From positions 1 to 53,743 of the forward strand of contig JAYKGU010000105.1 in NCBI GenBank assembly GCA_035285585.1: a stretch of DNA of 53,743 nt, given 5' to 3'. Under the pieces are notes generated by a model that was not told the origin of the DNA, did not search any database, and was given only the letters and a program-made list of their open reading frames with translations. The stretch comes from JAYKGU01 sp035285585. GTDB taxonomy: Bacteria > Cyanobacteriota > Cyanobacteriia > CAKZMO01. Of this stretch, positions 32,461-41,787 are shown piece after piece. The number at the start of each line of letters is the position of its first letter. The stretch's first letter is position 1. The translations under genes were made by a program, and so were the position numbers.

Positions 32461-34455
32461 ATGTCAACAACCTCTCGACCCAGCGCATCCATCTACACCG
32501 CTAGCGGTTCAACCGCCTTCGTCAGCTACGATGCTGTCCAGTCCCTGCCTGAAGTTTGGGCACAGACGGCCCGCCAGTTTGGTCAGCTAGTGGCCCTTCA
32601 GGATCCCCATGGAAAACCGGAAGTTAGCCTCACCTATGCGGACTTGTATGCCGCCATCCAGGTCTTTGCTGCCGGGCTACAGTCTCTGGGGGTGGCAATG
32701 GGCGATCGCATCGCGCTCTTTTCCGACAACAGCCCCCGCTGGTTCATTGCCGACCAGGGCATCATGGCGGCGGGGGGCGTCAACGTGGTGCGTAGCTCCC
32801 AGGCCGATCGGGACGAACTGGTCTATATTTTCGAGAACAGCGGCAGCAGCGGTCTGGTGGTAGAGAACCTGGCGACCCTGAAGCGGCTGCGGCCTGGGTT
32901 GGGCGATCGCCCCCTTAAATTTGTCGTGCTGCTCTCGGACGAAACGCCCCCCGCAGATGATTCGCTGAACGTTCTGAGCTTTGCCCAGCTCAACGACCTG
33001 GGCACGGCCCACGCCTATCGCCCCGTGCAGCAGACCCGCGACATGCTGGCCACATTGATTTACACCTCTGGCACCAGCGGTCGGCCCAAGGGCGTCATGC
33101 TCAACCACGGCAACCTGCTGTTTGAAATTGCCGGGGCCTGCCAGGTGGTGACACCGCAGGCGGGGGAGCGGGTACTCAGCCTGCTGCCTAGCTGGCACGC
33201 CTACGAGCGCACATTTGAATACTTTGTGCTGTCCCAGGGCTGCACCCAAATTTACACGTCAATTCGCCATATCAAAGCTGACCTGAAAGCCTATCGGCCT
33301 CAGTACATGGTGGGTGTACCCCGCATCTGGGAATCCATCTACGAGGGGGTGCAGAAGCAGTTTCGGGAGCAACCCCCCAGTCGGCAAAAGCTGGTCAACT
33401 TCTTCCTCACCAACAGCCAGCGCTACATCAAGGCCCGCCGTACGGTCTATGGCCTGGATTTAGAAAACTTAACCCCGTCCCTGACAGAGAAGCTCCTGGC
33501 AGCTTTGCAGATGATCCTCCTCACGCCGGTACATGGGTTGGGCGATCGCCTCGTCTACCGTAAAATCCGGGAAGCCACGGGCGGTCAGGTGAATTTTTTG
33601 GTCAGCGGCGGCGGTTCCCTTGCCAAGCATCTGGACGATTTTTATGAGATCATCGGCGTTGACATTCTCCAGGGCTATGGCCTCACTGAAACCTCGCCAA
33701 TCGCCAGCGTGCGCCACCCCAAACGCAACCTGCGGGGCACTTCCGGCCCACCCCTGGTGCAGACAGAAATTCGCATTGTGGATCTGGAAACCCGCCAGCC
33801 CCTGCCCGCCGGTCAAAAAGGACTGATTCTGATTCGCGGCCCTCAGATCATGCAGGGCTACTACCAGAACCCGGAGGCCACCTCCAAGGCCATCGACCCC
33901 GACGGCTGGTTTGACAGCGGCGACCTGGGCTGGGTAACGCCCCAGGGGGATCTGACGATTACGGGACGGGCCAAGGACACCATCGTGCTCACCAACGGCG
34001 AAAATATTGAACCCCAGCCCATCGAAGACGCCTGCATTCGCAGTGCCTACGTGGATCAAATCATGGTGGTGGGGCAGGATCAGAAAATGCTGGGGGCGCT
34101 GATTGTACCCAACGTAGACGCCCTGGATCAGTGGGCCGCTTCTCAGAACTATCGCCTGGTGCTGCCCGCAGACGCGCCCCCTGACCTGGCTCTCAGCCAC
34201 TCCACGGGGCTACCCAACGCCACCCCCATTGAGCTGGAGGGGCCGGAGATCCAAACCCTCTTCCGGCAGGAGCTGAATCGGGAGGTGAAAAATCGCCCCG
34301 GCTATCGCCCCGACGATCGCATTGGCACCTTCCGCCTGATCCTGGAGCCATTCTCCATTGAAAACGGCATGTTAACCCAGACCTTAAAAATTCGTCGTCC
34401 GGTTGTGACCACTCGATATGAGAGTATGATTGACGGGATGTTCACCCTGTCTTGA
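32461..34455 (+). CDS. aas: AMP-forming acyl synthetase (long-chain acyl-ACP/acyl-CoA synthetase)
   Basis: 664 aa from ATG at 32461; the frame is open from 32293 but that part is Pro/Ser-rich. In cyanobacteria the single enzyme of this type activates free fatty acids as acyl-ACP for recycling. Motifs: P-loop LIYTSGTSGRPKGVMLNHGN, the substrate region GYGLTETSPIASVR, GWFDSGDLGWVTPQG, and the hinge/Lys region GRAKDTIVLTNGENIEPQPI. The sequence FEYFVLSQGCTQIYTS and the long internal insertion around HGLGDRLVYRKIREATGG are typical of long-chain members. Preceded by a long, structured intergenic region. Confidence 0.88.
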   Translation: MSTTSRPSASIYTASGSTAFVSYDAVQSLPEVWAQTARQFGQLVALQDPHGKPEVSLTYADLYAAIQVFAAGLQSLGVAMGDRIALFSDNSPRWFIADQGIMAAGGVNVVRSSQADRDELVYIFENSGSSGLVVENLATLKRLRPGLGDRPLKFVVLLSDETPPADDSLNVLSFAQLNDLGTAHAYRPVQQTRDMLATLIYTSGTSGRPKGVMLNHGNLLFEIAGACQVVTPQAGERVLSLLPSWHAYERTFEYFVLSQGCTQIYTSIRHIKADLKAYRPQYMVGVPRIWESIYEGVQKQFREQPPSRQKLVNFFLTNSQRYIKARRTVYGLDLENLTPSLTEKLLAALQMILLTPVHGLGDRLVYRKIREATGGQVNFLVSGGGSLAKHLDDFYEIIGVDILQGYGLTETSPIASVRHPKRNLRGTSGPPLVQTEIRIVDLETRQPLPAGQKGLILIRGPQIMQGYYQNPEATSKAIDPDGWFDSGDLGWVTPQGDLTITGRAKDTIVLTNGENIEPQPIEDACIRSAYVDQIMVVGQDQKMLGALIVPNVDALDQWAASQNYRLVLPADAPPDLALSHSTGLPNATPIELEGPEIQTLFRQELNREVKNRPGYRPDDRIGTFRLILEPFSIENGMLTQTLKIRRPVVTTRYESMIDGMFTLS

Positions 34456-34494
34456 GAACGCTTAATTGTTTTGCATTAAATTCACTGAAGCACT

Positions 34495-34941
34495 ATGGAC
34501 TTATCTTCACAGCTACTTCTTAAACGTCCGATTAACATCAAGGTGGTCGTGACCCCGCGCTGGAAAGAGGAGGTGCAAAAGCAGCTCCAGAACCAGATCA
34601 ACCGTTGGGACGGCCAGCTCCAGCAAATCGAAACCCAGGGGCAGCGGGCGATCGCCGAGGTGCAAAAGCAAATCACCGACCCCAACGACCCCACCATCAA
34701 TCAGCAGGTGGGCAACATTCAGGGGCAGGTGAATCGCCGCAAGAGCGAAATTCTCGAAAAGAAGAATCAGGCCCTCCAGCAGCTTCAGCAGGTGCAGCTT
34801 TTAGAGATGGAGCAGGAGGTCGGTCAGGGGCAGCTTGAGAGCTTTTTCACGGTGCAAAAAGGGGACAATCTGGTGCAGAAGATGCAGGTCGAAATCCTGC
34901 TGCGGGACGGCGTGATTGAAGACATTCGCGGCGAGCTGTAA
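34495..34941 (+). CDS. YlqD-family protein
   Basis: 148 aa. YlqD family: beta strand LLLKRPINIKVVVTPRWKEE, a long Gln-rich coiled-coil helix (about residues 25-105), then LESFFTVQKGDNLVQKMQVE and a C-terminal strand ILLRDGVIEDIRG. Function unknown; it lies next to odhB here, an arrangement I recall in other cyanobacteria. The TAA stop (34939-34941) is also the first three bases of a family-1 repeat, so the gene ends exactly where the element begins. Start 39 bp after the synthetase gene, so cotranscription is likely. Confidence 0.85.
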   Translation: MDLSSQLLLKRPINIKVVVTPRWKEEVQKQLQNQINRWDGQLQQIETQGQRAIAEVQKQITDPNDPTINQQVGNIQGQVNRRKSEILEKKNQALQQLQQVQLLEMEQEVGQGQLESFFTVQKGDNLVQKMQVEILLRDGVIEDIRGEL

Positions 34942-35043
34942 GTAGAACTCCATTGAAAAACGAAGGTTAGAAAACCGGGGGAGCGCCCCGGTGGGGCGCT
35001 CCCCCGGTTTTCTAACATGAATTTAATTGTGCTGACCTACTTA
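34939..35043 (+). repeat. Family-1 MITE-like repeat, longest copy (105 bp)
   Basis: Ends TAAGTAGAACTCCATTGAAA and AATTGTGCTGACCTACTTA. The central hairpin has perfect 23-base arms, TTAGAAAACCGGGGGAGCGC plus CCC on each side, around a GGT loop. It is probably the fullest form of the family; other copies have shorter cores. It could also serve as a transcription stop for ylqD. Confidence 0.9.
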
Positions 35044-35067
35044 GTCAATCTACCCAGCAATTGTTAC

Positions 35068-35108
35068 AGGGGCGAAACCACCCGTAGGGACGAGTGGCCT
35101 TCGCCCCT
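35068..35108. repeat. Inverted repeat AGGGGCGAA/TTCGCCCCT
   Basis: Nine-base perfect arms at 35068-35076 and 35100-35108 with a 23-base spacer containing CCGTAGGGACGAGTGG. It sits between the family-1 repeat and odhB. The TTCGCCCCTAC arm recalls the palindromes of the type seen in the nested insertion at 24277-24300 and near 29137-29160. Confidence 0.5.
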
Positions 35109-35287
35109 ACAGCCATGTTTCCCACAGGTTCCTGTTCAACCGTTTCTCCACATCTACCTGTTTGAGTTTCCAACGGGTTAAAATGCTGTCTGGTTCACTG
35201 TCACGCTTTTGACCGATGGGGCTGAACCCAATGGGTTGGCTCCAGTCTACTTCATCCTTCTTATTCAACTGATTGGGAATCTGCGCC

Positions 35288-36598
35288 ATGATCCACGAAG
35301 TCTTTATGCCCGCCCTCAGCTCCACCATGACCGAAGGCAAAATTGTCTCCTGGCTCAAGTCGCCCGGAGACAGAGTTGAAAAGGGCGAGACGGTGCTGGT
35401 CGTGGAATCGGACAAGGCCGACATGGACGTCGAGTCTTTTTACGAAGGCTACATGGCCACCATTCTGGTGCCTGCCGATGGAGTGGCCCCGGTGGGAGCG
35501 GCGATCGCCCTCATTGCCGAAACCGAAGCTGAGATTGAGATGGCCCAGCAGCAGGCGGCTAGTACGGGAGCAGCCGCAGCGGCTCCAGCCGAGGAAGCCG
35601 CCGCCCCAGTGGCGATCGCCACTGCTCCCCCCCAGCAAAACGGTGCCTCCGGAACCGCCGCCCCAAGCGGACGCCTGATCGTCTCGCCCCGCGCCCGCAA
35701 GCTGGCTAAAGAACTCAAGGTAGACCTGACAACGCTGCGGGGAAGTGGCCCCCATGGTCGCATTGTGGCCGCCGATGTGGAGGCCGCCGCCGGGGTTGCC
35801 CCGTCGGCAACGCCCCCAGCCCCCCAACCGGCTCAGGCTCCCGCAGCTCCTGTGCCATCGGTGGCCGCCCCCGCCCTCAAGCCCCCCGTGAAGCCTGCGG
35901 TGGCCGCCACGCCGCCTTTTCCCCAGGGGCAGGTGACGGCCTTCAACACCCTCCAGCAGGCCGTGGTGCGCAACATGGTCGCCAGCCTGCAGGTGCCGAC
36001 CTTCCGGGTAGGCTACACCATCACCACCGACCCGTTCGACGCTCTCTACCAAAAACTGAAGTCTAAAGGGGTAACCACCACGGTGCTGCTGGCCAAGGCG
36101 ATCGCCCTGACCCTGCAAAAGCACCCCATCATCAACGCTAACTATACCGAGGGCGGCGTGCAGTACCGTCCAGATATTAACGTGTCCGTCGCTGTCGCCA
36201 TGGACGATGGGGGGCTGATTACCCCCGTCTTGCAAAAGGCCGACCAGGTAGATATCTACAGCCTCGCCCGCACCTGGCGCGACCTGGTGGAGCGTGCCCG
36301 TGCCAAGCAGCTCCAGCCCGACGAATACAGCACAGGGAGCTTCACCATCTCCAACCTGGGGATGTTTGGGGTGGATCGCTTTGACGCCATTCTGCCGCCA
36401 GGGCAGGGAGCAATTCTGGCGGTGGGCGCATCCCAGCCCCAGGTGGTGGCAACCGCGGACGGGCTACTGGGAGTGAAGCGGCAGATGCAGGTCAACCTCA
36501 CCTGCGACCACCGCATTATCTATGGCGCTCATGCGGCGGCGTTTCTGAAGGATCTGGCAACTCTGATGGAAACGGATCCCCAATCTCTAACTCTGTAG
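35288..36598 (+). CDS. odhB: Pyruvate dehydrogenase E2 (dihydrolipoamide acetyltransferase)
   Basis: 436 aa from ATG at 35288 (MIHEVFMPALSSTMTEGKIV). Lipoyl domain at residues 1-80 with the lipoylated Lys in ESDKADM; an Ala/Pro linker; the E1/E3-binding domain (RLIVSPRARKLAKELKVDL... GSGPHGRIVAADVEAA); a second Pro/Ala linker; and the catalytic domain with the acetyltransferase motif DHRIIYGAHAAAFLKDL. The enzyme moves acetyl groups to CoA in the cytoplasm. An in-frame ATG at 35273 is possible but less family-like. The last 83 bases overlap the convergent phosphoribosyltransferase gene. Confidence 0.93.
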   Translation: MIHEVFMPALSSTMTEGKIVSWLKSPGDRVEKGETVLVVESDKADMDVESFYEGYMATILVPADGVAPVGAAIALIAETEAEIEMAQQQAASTGAAAAAPAEEAAAPVAIATAPPQQNGASGTAAPSGRLIVSPRARKLAKELKVDLTTLRGSGPHGRIVAADVEAAAGVAPSATPPAPQPAQAPAAPVPSVAAPALKPPVKPAVAATPPFPQGQVTAFNTLQQAVVRNMVASLQVPTFRVGYTITTDPFDALYQKLKSKGVTTTVLLAKAIALTLQKHPIINANYTEGGVQYRPDINVSVAVAMDDGGLITPVLQKADQVDIYSLARTWRDLVERARAKQLQPDEYSTGSFTISNLGMFGVDRFDAILPPGQGAILAVGASQPQVVATADGLLGVKRQMQVNLTCDHRIIYGAHAAAFLKDLATLMETDPQSLTL

Positions 36599-37379
36599 GG
36601 GTTTCGGAGAGCGGGCGGGCAGTGGGCGGTGGGTCGGCGGGTGAGAATCCAGAGGGGGGGTGGGGCGATCGCCCTTCCTCCTGCAGCCCTGCAGCCCACT
36701 GCCGCTGCCCGTCCTGGGCCTGTTGCAAAAGCGTCTGCACCTCCTGGTCGCTGACCTGGGAGAAATCTTGATACCAGCAGCCTATGGCGTTGAGCTGCCG
36801 GGGCTTCACCAGACAGATGACCTGATCCACCACCTTGCGAAGCTGGTGGCAAACGCTGGGAGGGGCAACGGGCACCGCAACAATCAGGCGGGCGGGCTGC
36901 TGTCGTTTGAGAATGGCGATCGCCGCCATTAGAGTCGCCCCGGTGGCAATGCCATCATCAATCAGAATAATGGCGTGACCGGCGATGGGAGAGGCAAATG
37001 ATTCGATGGGGGTATTTTCCCCGCGATAGGCCCGATTACGCCGCTCCAGCTCCTGCTGCTCCTGGGCGGTAACAGCGGCGATGGTCTGCTCAGAAATGTG
37101 AAGCCGCTCCACCAAATCGTGGTTGAGAATACAAACGCCGCTGGGGGCGATCGCCCCCATGGCCAGCTCTTTTTGCCCCGGCACCCCCAGCTTGCGCACC
37201 AGGCAAATGTCTAGCGGCACCTGCAAAGTCCGGGCAACCTCATAGGCCACGGGTACGCCGCCTCGGGGTAGCCCCAGCACCCGCACATCGGCCCGATTGC
37301 GAAAAGATTGCAGTTTTGCCGCCAGGAGCTGCCCCGCTTCGGTGCGATCGCGAAATCGGTAGTGGGGCGAGGTGCTCAT
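36516..37379 (-). CDS. Phosphoribosyltransferase-domain protein
   Basis: 287 aa. Residues ~1-215 are a PRTase fold: FRDRTEAGQLLAAKL, LGLPRGGVPVAYEVAR, and the PRPP loop IILIDDGIATGATLMAAI. The family (phosphoribosyltransferases of the 'predicted' COG1926 type) has no settled substrate. The last ~55 residues are Pro/Ser/Glu-rich and run 83 bp antisense into odhB, so this tail is probably overprinted rather than structural. Its start overlaps the antiporter stop (ATGA, 37376-37379), so the two are translationally coupled. Confidence 0.85.
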   Translation of the reverse strand: MSTSPHYRFRDRTEAGQLLAAKLQSFRNRADVRVLGLPRGGVPVAYEVARTLQVPLDICLVRKLGVPGQKELAMGAIAPSGVCILNHDLVERLHISEQTIAAVTAQEQQELERRNRAYRGENTPIESFASPIAGHAIILIDDGIATGATLMAAIAILKRQQPARLIVAVPVAPPSVCHQLRKVVDQVICLVKPRQLNAIGCWYQDFSQVSDQEVQTLLQQAQDGQRQWAAGLQEEGRSPHPPSGFSPADPPPTARPLSETPTELEIGDPFPSELPDPSETPPHERHR

Positions 37380-38458
37380 CGCTTCCTCAAGTACCGGAGG
37401 CTAATAATCACCAGGGTGACCACCGTGAGGGGAATGACGAAGGTGATCACCACGGCGCTAAAGATGGGCAGGCTTTCGTGGTTGGTGGCATCCAGAATCA
37501 GGTATGCCGTGTAGACGATGTAGTAAGCCAGAAAGACAAAGCCTTCCCAGCGGTTGATGACGTTGCCGGTAACAAAAATCGGCAGACAGGCCACCGCCAC
37601 CGCGATCATCACGGGAATGTCAAAGTTGATGGCCGCCGTCGAGACATCGATACCTCCCGGTGTGGCAATGCCCGCCACCCCCAGCACCGCCAGGATGTTG
37701 AAAATATTGCTGCCAATCACGTTACCCACGGCGATGTCCCGCTCGCCCCGCAGACTGGCCACCACGGAGGTCGCCACTTCTGGCAGCGAGGTGCCCAGGG
37801 CCACGATGGTCAAACCAATTACCAGATTGCTGAGACCTACCGCCAGGGCGATCGCCACCGCCCCATCCACCAGCCAGCGGGCACCCAGGATCAGGAGGGC
37901 AATTCCCACCACCACCAGGCTACCGTTAAACACCCAGGGAGAAAACATACCGCGACGACGGGGGGTCAGATCGGGCAGGTCGTCTTCAATGCGGGAGGTA
38001 TCCCCCGTTTTACGGCTCTGGTAGAACAGAAACCAGGTGTAGACGACGGCCCCGGTGAGCAGCAGCAAGCTATCGAGAAACCCCAGGTTGCCGTCCATGG
38101 CAAAAAACAGCATCAGAACGGAGACGCCAATCATAATGGGCACGTCGAGCCGTACCAGCTGTTGGGCCACCACCAAAGGGGTGATGGTAGCCGAAACGCC
38201 CAGAATAAACAGCACATTAAAGATGTTGCTGCCGACTACGTTGCCGATGGAAATGGCCGCTTCCCCGTTCAGGTTAGACTGCACGCTTACCGCCAGTTCA
38301 GGGGAACTGGTGCCAAAGGCCACCACCGTCAGCCCAATAATCAGGGGGGAGACGCCGACCATGGCGGCCAGCCGTGATGCCCCCCGCACCAGCAGCTCAG
38401 CCCCGCCCACCAGCAGCACTAGTCCTACCGTAAGCAAAACTAGAGCGGTTGGGTTCAT
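37376..38458 (-). CDS. Calcium/sodium antiporter, CaCA family (YrbG-like)
   Basis: 360 aa from ATG at 38458 (MNPTALVLLTVGLVLLVGGA), chosen because AAGGAGAAGCAAC precedes it. Ten to eleven transmembrane helices with the two alpha repeats: VVAFGTSSPELAVSVQSNL plus GNVVGSNIFNVLFILG, and VALGTSLPEVATSVVASL plus GNVIGSNIFNILAVLG. The conserved acidic residues in both repeats are present. A cytoplasmic loop (YQSRKTGDTSRIEDDLPDL) links the halves. It exchanges Ca2+ for Na+ or H+ across the inner membrane. Coupled to the PRTase gene; divergent from a Ca-type P-ATPase. Confidence 0.9.
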   Translation of the reverse strand: MNPTALVLLTVGLVLLVGGAELLVRGASRLAAMVGVSPLIIGLTVVAFGTSSPELAVSVQSNLNGEAAISIGNVVGSNIFNVLFILGVSATITPLVVAQQLVRLDVPIMIGVSVLMLFFAMDGNLGFLDSLLLLTGAVVYTWFLFYQSRKTGDTSRIEDDLPDLTPRRRGMFSPWVFNGSLVVVGIALLILGARWLVDGAVAIALAVGLSNLVIGLTIVALGTSLPEVATSVVASLRGERDIAVGNVIGSNIFNILAVLGVAGIATPGGIDVSTAAINFDIPVMIAVAVACLPIFVTGNVINRWEGFVFLAYYIVYTAYLILDATNHESLPIFSAVVITFVIPLTVVTLVIISLRYLRKR

Positions 38459-38816
38459 GTTGCTTCTCCTTAAGCTGCTGGCGAATGCGTCTTTGAAATT
38501 TCTGCTTGACCCCATTTTGCCCGGTAGCAAATCGGTGGGGAATTATCGGTGGAAAATTAAAAGCCGTAGTTTTTTATCATATCGTCTTGTGCTGCGCGTT
38601 TTATCCCAAATGACGGCGGTGACGAGTGCCTCAGGGCTGCCTGAAACTGAAATTTGAGCGGGATTTTTTTCGTAATACAGACGGCTCCATCCGACCAGCC
38701 GCCCCGATTCGCGGCTTGCAACCAGCGACTTTACGCATCACGGAAGGTAAACTTTCCCCTTGATTCCTGGGGCCGAGGTCTATGATCGAGGATGTCAGTG
38801 TCCAATAAGGTTGTCT
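38459..38816. other. Divergent promoter region of the antiporter and P-ATPase genes
   Basis: About 360 bases. No gene is convincing. The right end holds AATAAGG just before the GTG start of the ATPase, and GGAAGGTAAACTTTCC near 38741 is an imperfect palindrome. Two cation transporters of related purpose share this region, so a common regulator is possible but no operator is clear. Confidence 0.5.
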
Positions 38817-41750
38817 GTGACATCATCCACTGCTTCAGAGACGAGTTTGCCGTCCAATGCCACGGCGACGGTCTGGCATTCCATTGATCACCAAGCAGCG
38901 CTGCACCAGTTAGGTAGCGATCGCAAACAGGGACTTACCGCCCAGGAGGCCACGGCCCGCCTCCACCGGTATGGGCTAAACGAACTGGAAGACCAGGGGG
39001 GGCGAAGCGCCTGGGTCATCATCATCGACCAGTTCAAAAACGTGATGCTGCTGATGCTGATTGCCGTGGCGGTGGTGTCTGCCGCCCTCGACTTGCGAGA
39101 TGGGTCTTTCCCCAAAGATGCGATCGCCATTTTGCTCATCGTCATTCTCAATGGAGTACTGGGCTACCTGCAGGAGAGCCGGGCAGAGAAGGCCCTGGCG
39201 GCCTTGAAACAATTGGCGTCCCCCGTGGTGCGGGTGGTGCGCGACGGCACAATCACCGACGTAGAGGCGAAGTGTCTGGTGCCTGGGGACGTGATGCTGC
39301 TGGAGGCCGGGGTGCAGATTGCCGCCGATGGCCGCCTTTTGGAAGCCGCCAATTTACAGATGCGGGAGTCGGCCCTCACCGGGGAAGCGGAAGCCGTCAC
39401 CAAACGGGCGGAGTTGGTGCTGGCGGATGATACTCCTTTGGGCGATCGCATCAATCTCGTTTTCCAGGGTACAGAAGTCACCCAGGGTCGGGCTGTCGCC
39501 CTGGTCACGGGCACCGGCCAGCAGACAGAGCTGGGGCGCATTGCCACCATGCTCCAGTCGGTGGAGACCGAGCCGACCCCACTGCAGCGCCGCATGACCC
39601 AGTTGGGTAATGTGCTGGTGACGGGGTCGCTGCTGCTGGTGGCCCTGGTGGTGGGTGGCGGCGTGCTGCAGGCGGGTTGGGAGCAGTTTGAATCGCTCCT
39701 GGAAGTGTCCCTCAGTATGGCGGTGGCGGTGGTGCCGGAAGGGCTACCTGCGGTGATTACCGTCACCCTGGCCCTGGGCACCCAGCGCATGGTGCGCCGC
39801 CACGCCCTGATCCGCAAGCTGCCCGCAGTGGAAACCCTCGGCTCGGTCACCACCATCTGCTCCGACAAAACCGGCACCCTGACGCAAAACAAAATGGTGG
39901 TGCAGGCCCTCTACGTAGCCCAGCAGCGGCTACGGGTAACGGGGGAAGGCTATGACCCCGTGGGCGACTTTCTCCTGGAGGGGGAGGTGGCCCTGGCAAC
40001 CGGCGAGGCTCCCCCCGAAAATTCTGAATTTGCCGCGCGTCCCGAATTGCCGACGGCTGAGGCTCCCCTGGCCGTTGCCGACCAGCCCGCCCTGACCCTG
40101 CTGCTGCTGGGCTGTACCCTCTGCAACGATGCGGCGCTCCAGCGGCAAAATGGCGATTGGGCGATCGTGGGCGACCCCACGGAAGGTGCCCTGCTGGCCC
40201 TGGCGGGTAAGGGGCAGGTTGACCCCATTCGCTGGCGAGAAAGCTTGTCCCGCTTGGGAGAAGTGCCCTTCACCTCAGAACGAAAGCGCATGAGCGTGAT
40301 TGTCACCGACCCCCAGGGCCTCCTGGCCCAAGAGCAGCCCAGGGTGACCGAGCTGCTGGAGCGATTTACCACTGGAGAGGCGGCTGCTCCGACCCTGTTG
40401 TTTAGCAAAGGCTCCCCCGAACTGGTGCTGGAGCGGTGTACCCACCATTTAACTGCGGGCGATCGCCCTGCCCTGACCGATGGCGATCGCCAGGAAATTC
40501 TCCAGCAAAATAACCAGATGGCCAGCCGGGGGCTGCGGGTGCTGGGGGTGGCCTACAAGGCCATTGCCCCCGATGGCCATGCCGACGACTGGGAAGCGGA
40601 GGAAGGCGACCTGGTCTGGCTGGGGCTGGTGGGGATGCTGGATGCCCCCCGTCCGGAAGCACGGGAGGCGGTGAAGCGCTGTCGGGCAGCAGGCATCCGT
40701 CCGGTGATGATTACGGGGGATCACCAGCTTACGGCACGGGCGATCGCCACCGATTTAGGCATTGCCCAGCCCGATGAGCGGGTGCTGCGCGGGCAGGATC
40801 TGGAAAAGCTGACCCCCACCGACCTGGAGGCCGAGGTCAGCCAGGTGAATGTCTATGCCAGGGTTGCCCCAGAACATAAGCTGCGCATCGTTCAGGCCCT
40901 GCAGCGCCAGAAAGGGGTGATTGCCATGACCGGGGACGGGGTCAACGACGCCCCTGCCCTGAAGCAGGCTGACATTGGCATTGCCATGGGCATCACGGGC
41001 ACGGATGTCAGTAAAGAGGCCAGCGACATGGTGCTGCTGGACGACAACTTTGCCACCATCGTTGCCGCCACCGAAGAGGGCCGGGTGGTATACGACAACA
41101 TTCGCCGCTTTGTGCGCTACATTCTCGGATCAAACATCGGTGAAGTGCTGACCATTGCCGCCTCGCCCATTCTGGTTCCCCTGGGCGGGGTGCCCCTCAG
41201 TCCGCTGCAAATTTTGTGGATGAACCTGGTGACGGATGGGGTGCCCGCCCTGGCCTTAGCGGTGGAGCCGGGGGAACCCAACGTGATGAGTCGCCCGCCC
41301 CACAACCCGAAGGAAAGTATCTTTGCCAGGGGGCTGGGGTCTTACATGGTGCGCATTGGCATTGTCTTTGCCATCATTTCTATTGCCCTGATGGTGTGGG
41401 CCTACGACTACACTCAGGCCACTGGCGGCGATTTAGACCGCTGGAAGACCATGGTGTTTACCACCCTCTGCATCGCCCAGATGGGGCACGCGATCGCCGC
41501 CCGCTCGGACACACGACTGGCCATTGAAATGCGTCCCCTGTCTAACCCCTACGTGGTGGCAGCGGTAATTCTCACCACCATCCTGCAGCTCATGCTCGTC
41601 TATGTACCGCCCCTGCGGGCATTTTTTGGCACCCAGGTGCTCAGTCCGTTTGAGCTGCTGGTCTGCTTTGGGTTTAGCAGCCTGCTGTTTGTCTGGGTAG
41701 AAATTGAGAAAATTGCCATTCGCCTGTGGATGCGAGGACGCACCCGATAG
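38817..41750 (+). CDS. Cation-translocating P-type ATPase (P2, Ca2+-type)
   Basis: 977 aa from GTG at 38817 (VTSSTASETSLPSN...), with AATAAGG 6 bases upstream; a TTG at 38760 would add 19 residues. Cation ATPase N-terminal domain (HQLGSDRKQGLTAQEATARL), actuator motif ESALTGEAEAV, M4 motif VVPEGLPAVITVTLALG (PEGLP as in SERCA/PacL-type pumps), phosphorylation site CSDKTGTLTQNKMVV, hinge MTGDGVNDAPALKQADIGIAM, and M6 LWMNLVTDGVPALAL. It exports Ca2+ or a related cation at the plasma membrane. The divergent Ca2+/Na+ antiporter supports a role in calcium homeostasis. Confidence 0.93.
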   Translation: MTSSTASETSLPSNATATVWHSIDHQAALHQLGSDRKQGLTAQEATARLHRYGLNELEDQGGRSAWVIIIDQFKNVMLLMLIAVAVVSAALDLRDGSFPKDAIAILLIVILNGVLGYLQESRAEKALAALKQLASPVVRVVRDGTITDVEAKCLVPGDVMLLEAGVQIAADGRLLEAANLQMRESALTGEAEAVTKRAELVLADDTPLGDRINLVFQGTEVTQGRAVALVTGTGQQTELGRIATMLQSVETEPTPLQRRMTQLGNVLVTGSLLLVALVVGGGVLQAGWEQFESLLEVSLSMAVAVVPEGLPAVITVTLALGTQRMVRRHALIRKLPAVETLGSVTTICSDKTGTLTQNKMVVQALYVAQQRLRVTGEGYDPVGDFLLEGEVALATGEAPPENSEFAARPELPTAEAPLAVADQPALTLLLLGCTLCNDAALQRQNGDWAIVGDPTEGALLALAGKGQVDPIRWRESLSRLGEVPFTSERKRMSVIVTDPQGLLAQEQPRVTELLERFTTGEAAAPTLLFSKGSPELVLERCTHHLTAGDRPALTDGDRQEILQQNNQMASRGLRVLGVAYKAIAPDGHADDWEAEEGDLVWLGLVGMLDAPRPEAREAVKRCRAAGIRPVMITGDHQLTARAIATDLGIAQPDERVLRGQDLEKLTPTDLEAEVSQVNVYARVAPEHKLRIVQALQRQKGVIAMTGDGVNDAPALKQADIGIAMGITGTDVSKEASDMVLLDDNFATIVAATEEGRVVYDNIRRFVRYILGSNIGEVLTIAASPILVPLGGVPLSPLQILWMNLVTDGVPALALAVEPGEPNVMSRPPHNPKESIFARGLGSYMVRIGIVFAIISIALMVWAYDYTQATGGDLDRWKTMVFTTLCIAQMGHAIAARSDTRLAIEMRPLSNPYVVAAVILTTILQLMLVYVPPLRAFFGTQVLSPFELLVCFGFSSLLFVWVEIEKIAIRLWMRGRTR

Positions 41751-41787
41751 GGGCAGCGGGTGACGTGCCCCCACCGGTCAAATATCG

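Noticed and set aside
35261..36235. 324-codon minus-strand frame opposite odhB
   Set aside because: Antisense to the Ala/Pro-rich linkers of the E2 enzyme; Gly/His/Arg-rich low complexity, no domain.
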